Below, piece after piece: positions 24,730-36,987 of a DNA stretch of 64,000 bases. Positions within the stretch are counted from its first letter, which is position 1; the number at the start of each line of letters is the position of its first letter. Source of the stretch: Auanema rhodensis (lineage: Eukaryota > Nematoda > Chromadorea > Rhabditida > Rhabditidae); assembly GCA_964057225.1 (NCBI GenBank), contig OZ059896.1, positions 10,974,001 through 11,038,000 of the forward strand, written 5' to 3'. The notes beneath the pieces were generated by a model. It made no database searches. It was not told the origin of the DNA and was given only the letters and a program-made list of their open reading frames with translations. The position numbers were made by a program, and so were the translations under genes.

Positions 24730-26488
24730 TTAAGCCGTACTTGCTGATTGTGATGGATGACGAATGCGAGAAGATGATGCACGGTTGAGATCAGCTCGAA
24801 GGAAATAGACATATAGTGGAACAAGTGGAAATTGTAAAAGATATAGAACATATGCTACTGCATCAGCCCATAGGAACATGCGAGCTTGATCTTCACCACG
24901 TGATTGTAAATGTATGAACTCGTCAAGTATCTGAAACGATAAAAAAAATGTTTTTGAACTACTTGTTCAAAATTATTCATCAAGTTTTTGTGAATAAAGT
25001 AGTAAGTTGAACTTACTCTAAGGCTGTAATTTGGCAAGTTTAAAAGAAGGTTGATTGTAGCCATTAGTAAACATCGTCGAATTGCTTGAGTTCTACGATG
25101 TTCAGAATCCTATAAGACATTGATCTTTTATAATTATAGAATTAATGAAACAAACTATTATATTTTTCTGAGAAACAATTTTCATATATGTTGGACTTTG
25201 TTTTTGATGATCAACACTTATAGTTTCAGCAGCTATCAAAGCGAATTCAGTTTGACATGGATTCCTCAATATCAATACTGATATATCAGTTATAACAGTT
25301 AATATAAATGGAATGAAAAAGGTAACAATTGATTCTAAGACAACAATAACTTGTAAAGTTGTTCCTCTAAATGATAAATATTTATAATATCAATTATTTA
25401 TTTATTTATAAACCAACCCAAATCTTTGGTCAACGCCACAATATGCGCCCTGTGCACCATCAGTATTGACTGTTAGCTCTGTAGTTAGTACCGGTGTCCA
25501 TATTTGTGTCAAAAGAGAAAATCCTAGTACACTTAAATATTATATAATTATATATTTTATATAATATTTATATAATATATATATATACCACATAATTGAA
25601 AAATATCCATGAAGATATTTACTATTCCTTCTTGATCTCATTGGACAAAACACGTACACACATCTCTAGAAAACAAAGAAAAAACATATGTGAATGAGAT
25701 TGAGATGATGAAACAAAATGTAAAATTGAAATTTCTTTAAGAATATATGGTTTATTATACTCATTTTTCTCGTTATCTTCCCTTTGCAAAATGAAATAAA
25801 CGCTGAAATAACTATGGTAGTAGACTTGATGAGATATTAGAAATGCTATTTCACTCTTTCATGCATTTGTAAAAGTTTGATCCATTTCTGTCTCATGTGG
25901 AGAATCAATTAATTTCAAAATTGTATGTAATATTCTAGTATGGAACTACTTCAAGAATTATATAACATATGTATATAGTTTAGGATTAATATTAACAAAT
26001 ATTCACCTGAAAATACATAACAACGTATGTCCAATGTATAAAACAACTGGATGCATCCACTATATAACTGGATAGTTTACACATTGTAGGTCCATGGAAT
26101 ATTCCTCAAATAATCAAAATAATAAATTTATAATTATATTTATATAAATACCTGCTAATACTGAGAAACTTTCTATTAAGACAGTAATACATATAGTGAA
26201 TAAAAGAGTAAAATTTCCTAATATGATTGCAATTAAACATGCATAATACTGACTTTTTCTAAATATTTAAAAATAAATTGACATATATGTATATATATAA
26301 ATATATTTTAATGATTAAACTATAAATAGAAAATAGAATAATATGTATTACCTGTGTCTTCGTAATGAAAACAGACAGAATGGCAAGAGAGGAAGAGTTA
26401 TAAAACAGACAAATATTACTGATATAAATAAAAGTCTAGATGAATATATCCATTCTTGGAATACAGATTCTTCAAGAGCATATACCAT
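24730..26488 (-). CDS. Rhodopsin-like G-protein-coupled receptor, orphan
   Basis: Eight exons give about 346 residues with seven hydrophobic segments. TM1 is ISVIFVCFITLPLLPFCLF. A Cys before TM3 (GPTMCKLSSY) and one in the second outer loop (GAYCGVD) would form the usual disulfide. TM3 ends in VVMYFQRCVYVF, with QRC where DRY is usual. TM5 contains FIPFILTVITDISVLI; the third inner loop is basic (EHRRTQAIRR); TM7 reads WADAVAYVLYLLQFPLVPLY without the usual NPxxY. The tail is short and Ser-rich. The join into TM4 uses acceptor TATTTAAG and keeps the frame. I cannot place it in a named family; a neuropeptide or serpentine receptor is likely. The upstream frame is closed by TGA, with an acceptor TATTACAG about 28 bases before the ATG. 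Confidence 0.82.
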
Positions 26489-26937
26489 TCGTTTTTTTAA
26501 TAATCAACTATTGATACTGTAATAAAATAATTTTATATAATATAAATAAATAATAATAATATAGAATAGTTATAAAGATAATATTTTTATATTTTAGTTG
26601 AGAAAATATTAAAAAATATTCTATAAATCAAAGAATATGCTTATAAAGATATGGGATACTTGTAGTAATAAGTGGTTGATCGCAGTTCATATACGACAAG
26701 GAAAAAGGACATGTCAAAGTTGAGAAAGCTTTAAAATTTTGATGTGTGCAAGAGCTAAAAAGATATTTCTTTAGATCCATTTTTTTTCTCTTAATATTTA
26801 AAATATAGTGAGAAGTGAAAAAAATGGGAAAATAATCTAATTTTATCATATAAATCATATGATATATTCTATAAATATTTTTATTAAAGAATAAAATATA
26901 AGAGAAGGTCATCGAGTATAACATGTATGTTAGTATG
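26489..26937. other. Short intergenic region before the transposon
   Basis: It holds the putative acceptor of the receptor gene near 26516. A 104-codon hydrophobic frame on the minus strand (26628-26942) is probably chance. Confidence 0.4.
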
Positions 26938-26939
26938 TA

Positions 26940-26968
26940 CACTGTGGTGCAAAATATTGTAACCTCTT
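26940..26968 (+). repeat. Left terminal inverted repeat
   Basis: It begins CACTGTGGTGC and ends AACCTCTT. It pairs with the right end with one mismatch, and similarity stops just inside. Confidence 0.93.
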
Positions 26969-27165
26969 TATTTTAACTTTTTTTTTTTTCAAATGATGTT
27001 TTGTTCCAAATCTTTTTGTATTGTTTAGAAGCTTTTAAATTAACAAACATTTTATTATTAAGAGGAAAATTAATTAACAATGTGGATGTGAGAAAAAGTG
27101 AAAATAGTTTTTTTACAACTTTTGGGCAAAAATGAAGTTAAACAAAAAAATTAAAAAACACAATT

Positions 27166-28200
27166 TTAATATGAAGTAGGACCTCCATTGTTTTCAATTA
27201 CCTGAGCTAAACGTCTTGGCATGCTTGATGCCAAATTTGAACAGGTTTCAATTGATAAGAGGTCCCATGCATGTAAAATCGCTGTCCGAAGTTGTCTAGT
27301 ATTTTCATACTGTCTTCCATCTTCGTACAGCTTTTTAACAAGAATACCCCATAGATTTTCTATAGGGTTTAGATCAGGGGAATTGGAAGGCCATTTCAAA
27401 ACACTAATATTATGTTCATCCAGCCATGTTTTTGTGGACCTACTGGCATGGATGGGGGCATTATCTTGTTGAAAAATCAAATTTTCACCAGGATAACTGT
27501 TGATATAAGGAATCAGACTATCTTGTAGGATAGCCTGATAGTCCTCGGAGTTTAGTGTGTTCGTTGTGAATTGGATCTGCAACTTTCCCGTTGAGGAAAA
27601 TGCAGCCCAAACCATAACTGAACCTCCTCCAGCGGTACGTTTTGAGAAGTACCTCGGCTCCTTACGAAGGTCCCTCCAATAATGATGGACTCCGTCAGGA
27701 CCATCGAGGTTGAACTTCTTTTCATCAGAAAATATGACCTAGAACAAAGAAATTAAAATCTACGTTTTTTATATTCTGTTTACTTTTGTCCACTCTCGCT
27801 CCTCATTCTCTTCGGCAAAAAGGACCCTATTTCTCTTATGAACAGGGGTCAAAAACGGGGCTTTTCTCATTTTAGCTCTCTTTATGGTTGTCGCTTGTGA
27901 CAGAACCTTGCGTACCGTCCATCTCGATACGTTTAAATGCAGTTTGCCTGCAATAGTACTACAACTGTTAGTAGAATTAGACGCTAAACGTATAATTCGC
28001 CTCTTATCCCTGTCATTCAAAACAGGCTTCCTACCACAATTTGAACGTCTTGAATTGACGCTACCTTCTGATAAGAAGCGGGTCACCGTGCTTCGTGCAC
28101 GGCCCAGATTTTCGGCAATTGCTCGATGGCTCCAACCCGCGACAGAAAAGGCGTGGATTTGAGCTTTCTCAGCAACTGACAAGTCTCTGGTTCCGGGCAT
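27166..28200 (-). CDS. Tc3-type transposase, apparently intact, one intron
   Basis: Two exons (28200-27784 and 27738-27166) around a 45-base intron give 329 residues, the size of Tc3A. The N-terminus carries two helix-turn-helix regions for binding the inverted repeats (LSVAEKAQIHAFSVAGWSHR; DRDKRRIIRLASNS) with GRKP between them. The catalytic core shows all three acids: D in FSDEKKFNLDGPDG, D in FQQDNAPIHAS, and E in SPDLNPIENLWG, the last two separated by 34 residues (DD34E). HYWRDLRKEP and GGGSVMVWAAF are typical of the Tc3 branch. No stop or frameshift is visible once the intron is removed. It is a cut-and-paste transposase acting in the nucleus. Confidence 0.95.
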
Positions 28201-28460
28201 TATTCAGGTAAAGCCTGAATAAATTTCAAGAATTAGCAAAAATATTCAAAAAATTAAGTTGAAAGCAAAAAAAATTATTTTAAAGTTTTTTTTGATGATA
28301 GTAATGATCGCTGAAAAAAAGGTTTTGTTCATATATCTTTTTTATGACATGCGTTGACACCTTGCTTTATTTATGGTTTGACACATGTAGAAGTGTTTAT
28401 TATTTATTTGTGAACATTGTTCAGAAAAATATTGATATTAAAAAAATTTAGATTTTTTTC

Positions 28461-28489
28461 AAGAGGTTACTATATTTTGCACCACAGTG
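28461..28489 (-). repeat. Right terminal inverted repeat
   Basis: AAGAGGTTAC ... GCACCACAGTG, the reverse complement of the left end with one mismatch. Confidence 0.93.
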
Positions 28490-28682
28490 TATATGTATGT
28501 ATGTGTGTGTATGTATTATAATACTAGAAAGATAAAGGAATATATTGAATGTTTTTAGGAATGTCCTCTTGGATCTTTTAATGAAATAGAAATGCTTAAA
28601 CCATTTAAATGTAAATAATATATTAATTCATAATTAATTAATTGTGAATAATTTCTAATTGTTAGTATGTAACTATTTTATA

Positions 28683-28711
28683 AGAAGAAGAAGAAGAAGA
28701 AGAAGAAGAAA
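28683..28711. repeat. (GAA)n microsatellite
   Basis: About nine units of AAG/GAA. Confidence 0.9.
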
Positions 28712-30428
28712 CGTTATCAACAAATATGAATTTAGAAAAGTATATTCATTAAAGATTTGAAGATAATTTTAATCCTAAAATCCTAAATAATCAATAGTAG
28801 GATGATTAATATTTTCTCTTTTATTCAATGCTTCTTTCAATGTAATATAATTTTATTCATTGGTTTAATTCAAAGAATATTCACTTACGTTACTCCAAAT
28901 GAAAAAAAAATTTAAAATTCAGTTATACGATGTCATTTTATAAATAAAATAGAAAAGTATGTTATCAGAAATGATGAAAAGAAATATATAAAACTAAAAT
29001 ATATTAATTTCAATATGTATCTTTCATTCATATACTATGAACCCTAATTGAATTTTAGGATTCTTATTAAATTTTCATATTAACGTCTTCTTAGGTTTAT
29101 TTAAGTAATTTCAATAAATTAAGTAAAATAAAACATTCAAAGGTATGTGGTATTTTTATTTTATTTTATAGAAAAACAACAACTATTACTATTATGAATT
29201 GAAATATTTTATTAGCAAAAATGAAAAACCCACTATATTATTTTAAAAATAAGATTTTTATATTTTTTTCAAAAAAAAAAAACATTATCTTAGTTGTGAC
29301 CAGATTGATGAATTTCTATTTTGGTTATCTCTCTTCCTTCCGTTTTATAATAAAAATTCTATTTGATCTAATACTATATATTAGTAATATGAAATATTGA
29401 AAACTGACCGAATTGCATAAGAGATTAATAAGAAAAAGTGATGAAAAGATGAGAAGAAATTGCTAATCTGATGTTTTCTTCACTAATTATGTGAAATGTG
29501 ATAGGTGGAATCAAAATAGTATACTAAGGCTATTGAAGGATAAGGATATACATAATGAATGAATGTGAAGATGAATTCCACGAAATATTAAAAGATGCAA
29601 GAAGGGGGGATATTGCAGAAAAGTTTTTCAAATAAATAGCCGTCTTTTAGTAAAACTTCTAACTACGAAATTAGTTGATTTATTCTATCATAGTAACTTC
29701 CAGTTTTAATATAAAAATGTGAATATTTTATAAGAAAGCTTCAATGAGTTCAGCTTATCCTCAAAAATTTTGAAAGCGAAGATGGTCAAATATATGAATA
29801 AATATTATAATATTTGATAAAATAAAATAATTTTTATAGTGAACAATGATATAAACGCTTCGGTAAATCTCATCGTGTGATTTTTCTTAATTATGTACAT
29901 AGAGCGAAGTCAAAAACATCAACACTAATACTATAAATAGAGAATTTTTCATAAAAAAAACATAATGAAGACAGAAATCATAAAAGAATTTCTGAATTAG
30001 GAAAAAGTGAGGGAGAGTATAGGACATGATGAGGTGATTGGAATTGGAAACAGTTTTGGCATTGTCCTTTTAAATCTGAAAAGCCTTTGAGAATAGTAAG
30101 TTCAGTGGCCATCTTAAAATGGAAAATCTACTTAAATAAGTGAGAAGGAGTGTAATGACTGAAGAAAAGAAGAGAACTATTGAGAGAAAAGCTTTCAAAA
30201 TAGAAGATTGAGAGAGAATTAGAAATAAGAATAGATAGTAATTGAGAGAAAAAGCTAACGATATTTATCTCATTCTAAAAGTTCCACCATATATGGACAC
30301 TTTGACAATTTCCTTTATTGAAGGGTAAATGAATTGAAATAAATAGGCAAATATAGAATATATATTATATATAATATAGAAAAATAAATTTAAAAATTTT
30401 CATTTCCTGACGTTTCCTTCATTATAAG

Positions 30429-30453
30429 TGTATGTGTGTGTGTGTGTGTGTGT
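30429..30453. repeat. (GT)n microsatellite
   Basis: About ten GT units, flanked by TATG and TGTATG variants. Confidence 0.9.
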
Positions 30454-31961
30454 ATGCCTGTATGTATGTTTATGTTCATCAGATGCAAAAAAAAAGGTTC
30501 ATTAATCATTTTTGTTTTTTTATTAAGAACTTCCAATATATATTTTTTTAAAAATGAAAGTAGCATCTCGTTTTTTTTTTGTAAAAGTTTTATAAGAAAA
30601 CAAAATTGTTTCATTTAAATTGACTAACTAATACTGAGTTTAGTATACATGATGAATACATACACACATAAAAATTAAAATTTAACATATCCAATATAAT
30701 TAAAATTAAATTATAGTTTAGAAAGAAATTTAATAAATATATACATATCTTAATATATATTTAGTTAAAATAATTATTCAAAAATATATAAATCAATGGC
30801 CATATTCATTACAAATAAAATAATTTTTTAATTTTTTTTCCGATCAAATGAACGGCGAAATAGTAAAAAATAGAAAGTTAAATGTTATGTTAAGATATAA
30901 CAATAGATAAGCTATACAATATAGCTATACATAAATACAAATGATCGTATTTTGAAAGATCAGAAATTGGAGCTTGTTCATTTATAGTTTATTTTCGGAA
31001 TATGCTAAGAAACTAGAGGCGGAATAAGAAAATGATGCCAAAAATAGTTTCTAACTACTTTTAATTTCAAATAAATAAGTGATGTAATTAGAAAGTTAAT
31101 AGAGATGTTTTCATTGTTTCAAATCAATCTTTAGTATTCATTATAGAAATTAATTTTATTATAAGAAGAACATTTTTTTTTTGAAATCTGTAATTTGACA
31201 GTAAATGAGAAAACGAAATGAAAAAATAAGATTGCTAGCATAATCAGCTGGGAGTGAGACGAGAAGACCAGAATACGGCAGAATTCAAAAAATGAGATGA
31301 ATAATGATTTTTGTTTTGTTGCTTTGGAAAATTCTATTAGTTAGTTATAATGAGAATATATGATATTTTACAAATATAATTACAATATTCTGAGATTAAA
31401 ATATAATATAATCTTATGTATGTATATTTAAAAATTATTAAAATATTTATATTTATGAATTTTTAAAATTAATTTTGAAAACAAATAAACACACTCAAAT
31501 ATGCATACTTTATAATTATTACTATAAGTTATAATATTTATTATAAAAATAAAGATATAATACGATTGCACTATACTGTAAAAATTCTTCCTCGTTGGTT
31601 CAGATTAACATATATAATTCATATTTGCTAACGATTTTGCTTAATTTTATTATTTTCTACAACGTTTGTACAGAAAAATATTTTTTATTCATTAAACCTT
31701 ATTTTATTAGAATTGTATTATATTAATTATACAAGTTTTAATGATTTTATAACTTCTCTCTCAAGAGAATTCACTATTCAGATTATATACTAGATAAATA
31801 ATTGATTTAATCTATAAATGTCATCTGTAACAGATTTTTGAAATGAAACGACGTTCATTTTCTTGATAAGAGCTATTATAACTAGTTTAATATCCTCTAG
31901 GACTCCAGCTATATAAGGAACACAATTGAGAAATAATGTTGAAATCAGCTTTTCCTCAAGA

Positions 31962-33059
31962 ATGCTGTCGGTTTCAAATCGACTGTGGGCATACAAATGT
32001 GTTACATATTCAGCATTAACGTTCTCAGCTGTAGCACTATTGTCTGTATGTTTGAATATCATTTGAAAAATAATTTTATTTTCAAAATATTTTTAGGTTA
32101 CTATTACTCTTCCAATTCTTTTTAACTATATGTCATATATTCATGACACAATGAATAGCGAAATCTCAAACTGTGAAGTAAGACATAAGAAATCAAAAGA
32201 TTCTTCTAACATTTTTTTCTTTCAGACATCAAACAATGAGATTTGGAGAGAGTATGAGGAGTCTTTGCGTATCCCAACGAATCGAACTAGACGTCAAGCT
32301 TATAATAACGGAGAACATCTGGGTGCATCCGGTGTTAATTCTGATAAAGGTTGCGGAAGTTGTTGTGTTCCTGGTCCACCAGGGCCATGTGGAATGCCTG
32401 GAAAGCCAGGACGTAATGGAAAGCCTGGAGCACCAGGAATGCCAGGAATGCCTGGAGCTACAACTAATTCTGAGCCTTGTAACCCAATCACTCCACCACC
32501 TTGCCCACAATGCCCTACTGGACCTCCAGGACCCCCAGGAGAGCAAGGAGCAGCTGGAGATGCCGGTCCAGGAGGTGCACCAGGACGACCCGGAGCAGAA
32601 GGGTACTTAAATTCCAAACTATGTTTCTTAATTGTAGTTAAATTGTTCTAGAAATCCAGGCGAGACAGGAGCAAAAGGAGCTCCAGGACCTCCAGGAGAA
32701 ATGGGTCAACAAGGATTACCCGGAGAACCAGGAACCCCTGCACCTAATGAATCTGTTGAACCCGGAGAGCCAGGAGCTCCAGGAGATCAAGGTGAAACAG
32801 GACCACCGGGACCACCAGGACAACCAGGACCAGATGGAGCTTTGGGTATGAAAGCATATGAGAAAAAAAGTAATTTTTATCTTCAGGACGTCCTGGACCA
32901 AAAGGAGCAACTGGAGCTGATGGAGCACCTGGAGCAGAAGGGCCAGCAGGAGAAAAAGGAGCACCAGGATCTCCAGGAAAGCCCGGAGAGAAAGGAATTT
33001 GCCCCAAGTATTGTGCTATGGATGGCGGAGTTTTCTTCGAAGATGGAACTCGACGTTAA
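31962..33059 (+). CDS. Nematode cuticle collagen
   Basis: Five exons (31962-32045, 32097-32177, 32226-32602, 32652-32845, 32887-33059) give about 302 residues. The N-terminus has the cuticle-collagen membrane segment ([11 protein letters not shown] joined to [12 protein letters not shown]) and a Cys (NCE). A furin-type site NRTRRQ near residue 77 matches the cleavage box of this family. Cys cluster CGSCC leads into Gly-X-Y repeats, broken by a Cys/Pro segment ([11 protein letters not shown]), and the C-terminus [21 protein letters not shown] is a common ending of C. elegans cuticle collagens (COL family). The product is secreted by the hypodermis, cleaved, trimerised and cross-linked into cuticle. 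AATAAA lies at 33088, 29 bases after the stop. The first exon is not in a single long frame, so the start was set by splicing. Confidence 0.94.
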
Positions 33060-33631
33060 TTCAATTTCATATGGCCAATATATATCAAATAAATATATTA
33101 TTGAAGCAAAAAAAATCTGTTTTTCACTTTATCCAAAACTATAAAAAGCAGTGAATGTGGGTTGTTTGAGTATTAAATATATATATACGCATATATAGTA
33201 TATATATGTATATCATATTTTATTTAAAAAATAAAAAGTAAAAATGAAGAAAAAAAAAAGGTTTTACAACGAAAATAAAAATTTATTTTCTGTCAGATCA
33301 AATATAACAAGAAGAAATGTTCTTTTCTCTTTTAAAATATACAAAAGATATATATATATATAAAGATGAATAATAATTTATATATGTATATAACTACATA
33401 TATAACTATTATTCTTACATAATTTTAAAATTTTTAATTATAAAAACAATTTTACCAGTTAAACTACCACATATAATTCATATTAATCGGGACAAAATTG
33501 AAAATAATATTTTTTGATACATGAGAGGAATTTCAATAAAAATTTCGAATCAATCGCTTTAGAGCTCTATTTGATGTTTTGGAAGATATTAGAGATTTTC
33601 TAGAAAGAATCATAATAATATAGTTTAAATT
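33060..33631. other. Convergent 3' flanks of collagen and adaptor gene
   Basis: AT-rich with TATATA runs. No gene seen. Confidence 0.5.
33088..33093 (+). terminator. Polyadenylation signal of the collagen gene
   Basis: AATAAA 29 bases beyond the collagen stop codon. Confidence 0.6.
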
Positions 33632-36544
33632 TCATTCTTCTGCATTCTGAATCCAGCGCATGACGCGTGCATTCTTTTCCAAAAGACTTAGACCTCTTCC
33701 TCGAGCTTCTGAAAAAATGAAAAACTTTAAAACAATTTCAGAAATGATTACAAACCTTCATTAACAGGAGTGTCATTTGGTTTCTGATTAGAAATGGATG
33801 TTAAGTTTTCTGATTGATCATCATCGTCGTCACGTTTTGCTTGTGAAGCATCAAAAAAACCGTCATCTGTAGATCTTTCACTGCCAGGCTGTCTTCAAAA
33901 AAAGAACGAGGTTGTATATAATCCTTTATTTTTGTATAAAATACCTTTTATCGTCATAATCACTATGAGGAAGCCCACTATCTGTTGTAGGCGATGGTAA
34001 AGAGGGAGCTTTACGAGGAAAACGTAGTATTTGGCCGTATGGGGCAGAACCTTCGCTGAAACAATTGAGAAATTAAATAATCAAATATAAATAAATAGTA
34101 TACCTGTCTTCAGAATCACTTGTATCTTCTGAATAAGTTTGTCTTACGGCTTCTTCTAAATATTGTCTTTCGCTTTCATCCATTATGTTTGTGGTTGATG
34201 TTGATTGCTGAAATAAACATGATATTTGATGAAAGACTTAATCAAAAAATGCTCACAATATCCGGTTCAGAAACTTGTAGAATGGGGGTAGCTGGACGAT
34301 GAGCTCCACTTCGTCTCTTCACAGAGGCAACCGAGCATCTGGTTAATCCTTGACAAGGTTTGGCTTAAAATATCTTATTGAAAAATAAATAAAATACTGT
34401 TAAACTCACCAGATAGTTTTGGAACAGCTTGTTTAGTTTGCCAAGAGTTATCGGAATCTGAAGTCAAACGACGAGGCTTGGGAACTGGAGCACATCCATT
34501 TTCATTGATCTCGTTTCCAGTTGGTAGTTCAGTCATAGACTTCTAAACAAGATATGTTAATATAATTAAGAATTACCAAAATTCGAATTAAAATAGAAAG
34601 CAAACTAAAAATAGAAAATTGATAAAATAAAATTTAGACATAACAGTATTGCAGAAAAGATAAATACGATTTGGAAGTAGATCAGAAAGGTATCAGTAAG
34701 AAAATACGAAAGAGGAAGAGAGATAAAGAAATAGAGAAAAGAATACAAGAAACCTGCAGCTGATCAAGTCGTTATCATCATCAACACACATAAACATGAT
34801 GATAACGATCATTATCAGATAGCAACACTGATGGTTAGCCTGTTAAATTTGACGCGTAAAGAGATTTTCAATAAATGCAATCATGATATTGATGGATAAA
34901 TGATAACAGTTGACCTATGTTGCTTTATGCCTTTTAATGTTGCAACATCAACATGAAAAAAAAACATGAATAAACTTGCTTACCATTTTCGAGAGCCGAG
35001 GTTTAGGAATGGGTGGTGAAACTGGACACGTTTCAGTTGAACTTGGAAGAATAGATATTGGTTTTGTAGAAGTAATATCAGTGGATAATCTATAAATTAT
35101 TAAATTATTTTTGAAATAATTTAAATTTAATGTAATATTCTGTATTAAAACTTACTCTTCAGTTCGTATTCTCATAGCTTCACTTTTTGGAGGAAGGGGT
35201 GGTGGAACACGTGAAGAACGAAAAGCTAGATGTGTTGAAGGAATACGGACGACAGGAATACCAGCAGAAAATATCTAAATATAGAAAAAAATTAATAAAT
35301 ATAAGGTACATTCATATATAATATGTGTAATAACTATTTAAAAAAAATAGAGATCAAAACGTATAAGATTTTGAGTGCAAAAGTTCACTTACAGTTGGTA
35401 TATCACTTGTATGTGGCTGATTCAAGTTATATGAAGAAGTGGTCTTGGTCGTCCTGACAGTTGGATGACATCGTTGATGATGGGTTCCACACATGCTACT
35501 GCTGCTACTACTGCTGGTACTTTGGTCGCTGCTCACGACGTCACCACCACGCCCAGATGATACGACGATCACTCCACCTAAAAAAGGATCTGTTTGAGAG
35601 ATATGGCCAGGAAGCGTTATGAAAGTTTTTTTCATGAACCACGAAAACTTTAAAGAAGAACATAATCGTTTTAGAGTAAATATGAAAAGAATAGAAATAA
35701 CTATGTTTTCTCAAGTTTATTGTAAATAAATTGTCCCGTCCCCCCCATCGCATATAAAGAAAACAGTCCGAAGAAGCTTTGGAAGTTCATACACACTTGA
35801 TGTGATAGCTTGTTTCGGAAATGAAAAGCTGAGAACGTCCTCGACGACAACAGTACCACTTTGCAATTGACCGGGCAAAATAGCAAAAGAGTAGGCAAAA
35901 GAATCGTTTTTATCATGATTCTGTCATTTCGTGTGAATAAAACATTCTACTTTACATTAGTACCCATAGAAGATGAAGGCTGAAGCTGAATAGACTACAG
36001 ATAGAACAACGTCTAATCAACAATGGTCCAGGTAAATTGAGATTACAAACCCGTTCACATGCATGTAATGTTTTTCTATTATTTATAGATTCAATAAAAA
36101 TATTCAAATAGCAGAAGTAGGAAGAATAAATAAAATAGTGAGAGAGAGAGAGAGAGAGAGAGATGTTGACAAAAAGTCCCAGCATGGTTTTATAGTTAAA
36201 AGCTTAAATTATTATTTGAAGTAATGCTTATTTATAAAAATAAATAAATAAAACTAATGTAAGATAATAAGAAATAAAATTATTTTCTTATTTCTTTCAT
36301 CTATAATTGAAAGTTTCTAGGAAACATGATGAATAACTTAGATAATAACTAAAGATATGATTGACTGCTTTGACAAAATAAATAAACGATTGACAGATGT
36401 GAATATAAGGTAAATAACGGAAAATTTAAAGAAATTACCTCTCGAGAGTGTCGAAGTAAAGTTTTGTTGATGAGGATATTTTTGAGGAAAATTTATAACA
36501 TTTCTTCGATCCATGTTATAAGATGATGGCTGATAAGACATCAT
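33632..36544 (-). CDS. Proline-rich adaptor-like protein, unknown family
   Basis: About ten exons, each joined in frame, give some 393 residues. There is no signal peptide or membrane segment, and much is low-complexity and likely disordered (a run of seven Ser near residue 60; an Asp run near residue 345). Three SH3-ligand-like motifs stand out: VPPPLPPK, SPPIPKPRL and APVPKPRRL; the PKPR form is known to bind CIN85/CD2AP-type SH3 domains. The conserved-looking C-terminus is ARGRGLSLLEKNARVMRWIQ. A cytoplasmic scaffold linking SH3 proteins to cytoskeleton or membrane is inferred. Introns of 857 and 438 bases are long for this window. An acceptor-like GCTTTCAG lies 10 bases before the first ATG. 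Confidence 0.7.
34768..34809. other. Perfect 12-bp inverted repeat inside an intron
   Basis: CGTTATCATCAT (34770-34781) and ATGATGATAACG (34796-34807) form a perfect stem with a 14-base loop, plus one or two flanking pairs. It lies in the 438-base intron of the proline-rich adaptor gene. It could be a small hairpin RNA, a protein-binding palindrome or chance. Confidence 0.5.
36140..36162. repeat. (GA)n microsatellite
   Basis: About eleven GA units inside the first intron of the proline-rich adaptor gene. Confidence 0.9.
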
Positions 36545-36915
36545 TTCTATTATTCTGAAAGCAAATTGATATAATTAAAATATATATATAATTAAATAAA
36601 TAAATAAAAAGAAAAGAAAACCGTATACTATAATAAACAAAGATTAAATATAATTAACAATTAAATGAGAATATGATATATGATTTCAGAAGAAAATAGA
36701 CAATATATAATAGTTGGAATGTTCAAATGAAATGGAATTTGTAGTTGTGTAGTAATTTGGTAAGTATTGAAAGTTTAAGAAAATTCCAACAAAACGTTTT
36801 GCAAATAATGAATTTGGAAGAAGAGAAATGGTTCTTCTCGATTTCGCGGAGAAAATAATCGAAATTCTGACCATAAGTTCAAGTAAGTTATCATTTTCTG
36901 CACAAAAAAAGTGAA

Positions 36916-36918
<3 letters not shown>

Positions 36919-36984
<66 letters not shown>
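36919..36984. repeat. (TA)n microsatellite, about 65 bases
   Basis: A pure TA dinucleotide run, self-complementary and able to extrude as a cruciform. Confidence 0.95.

Positions 36985-36987
<3 letters not shown>

Larger units (their letters stand above)
26940..28489. mobile_element. Complete Tc3-like (Tc1/mariner) transposon, 1550 bp
   Basis: Terminal inverted repeats of about 30 bases match with one mismatch: the left end starts CACTGTGGTGCAAAATATTG, the right end is its reverse complement with TAG for TTG. TA target duplications lie at 26938-26939 and 28490-28491, as expected for the superfamily. The element holds one gene on the minus strand. The flanks (ATGTATGTTAGTATG on the left, TATGTATGTATGTG on the right) show it landed in a TATG-type simple repeat. 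Short ends differ from the long terminal repeats of C. elegans Tc3. Confidence 0.96.
28492..31961. other. Intergenic, transposon to collagen
   Basis: About 3.5 kb, AT-rich, with a GAA run (28683) and a GT run (30429). I see no gene. The frame at 31790-32062 on the minus strand is the shadow of the first collagen exon. Confidence 0.5.

Noticed and set aside
26628-26942. 104-codon hydrophobic minus-strand frame upstream of the receptor
   Set aside because: It runs to the transposon edge and cannot be joined in frame to the receptor, whose own upstream frame is closed by TGA.
27221-28162. Plus-strand frames across the transposon
   Set aside because: Antisense shadows of the transposase exons.
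32229-33007. Gly/Pro-rich or Trp/Ser-rich frames antisense or out of frame within the collagen
   Set aside because: Shadows of the Gly-X-Y repeat; the spliced plus-strand frame has all family hallmarks.
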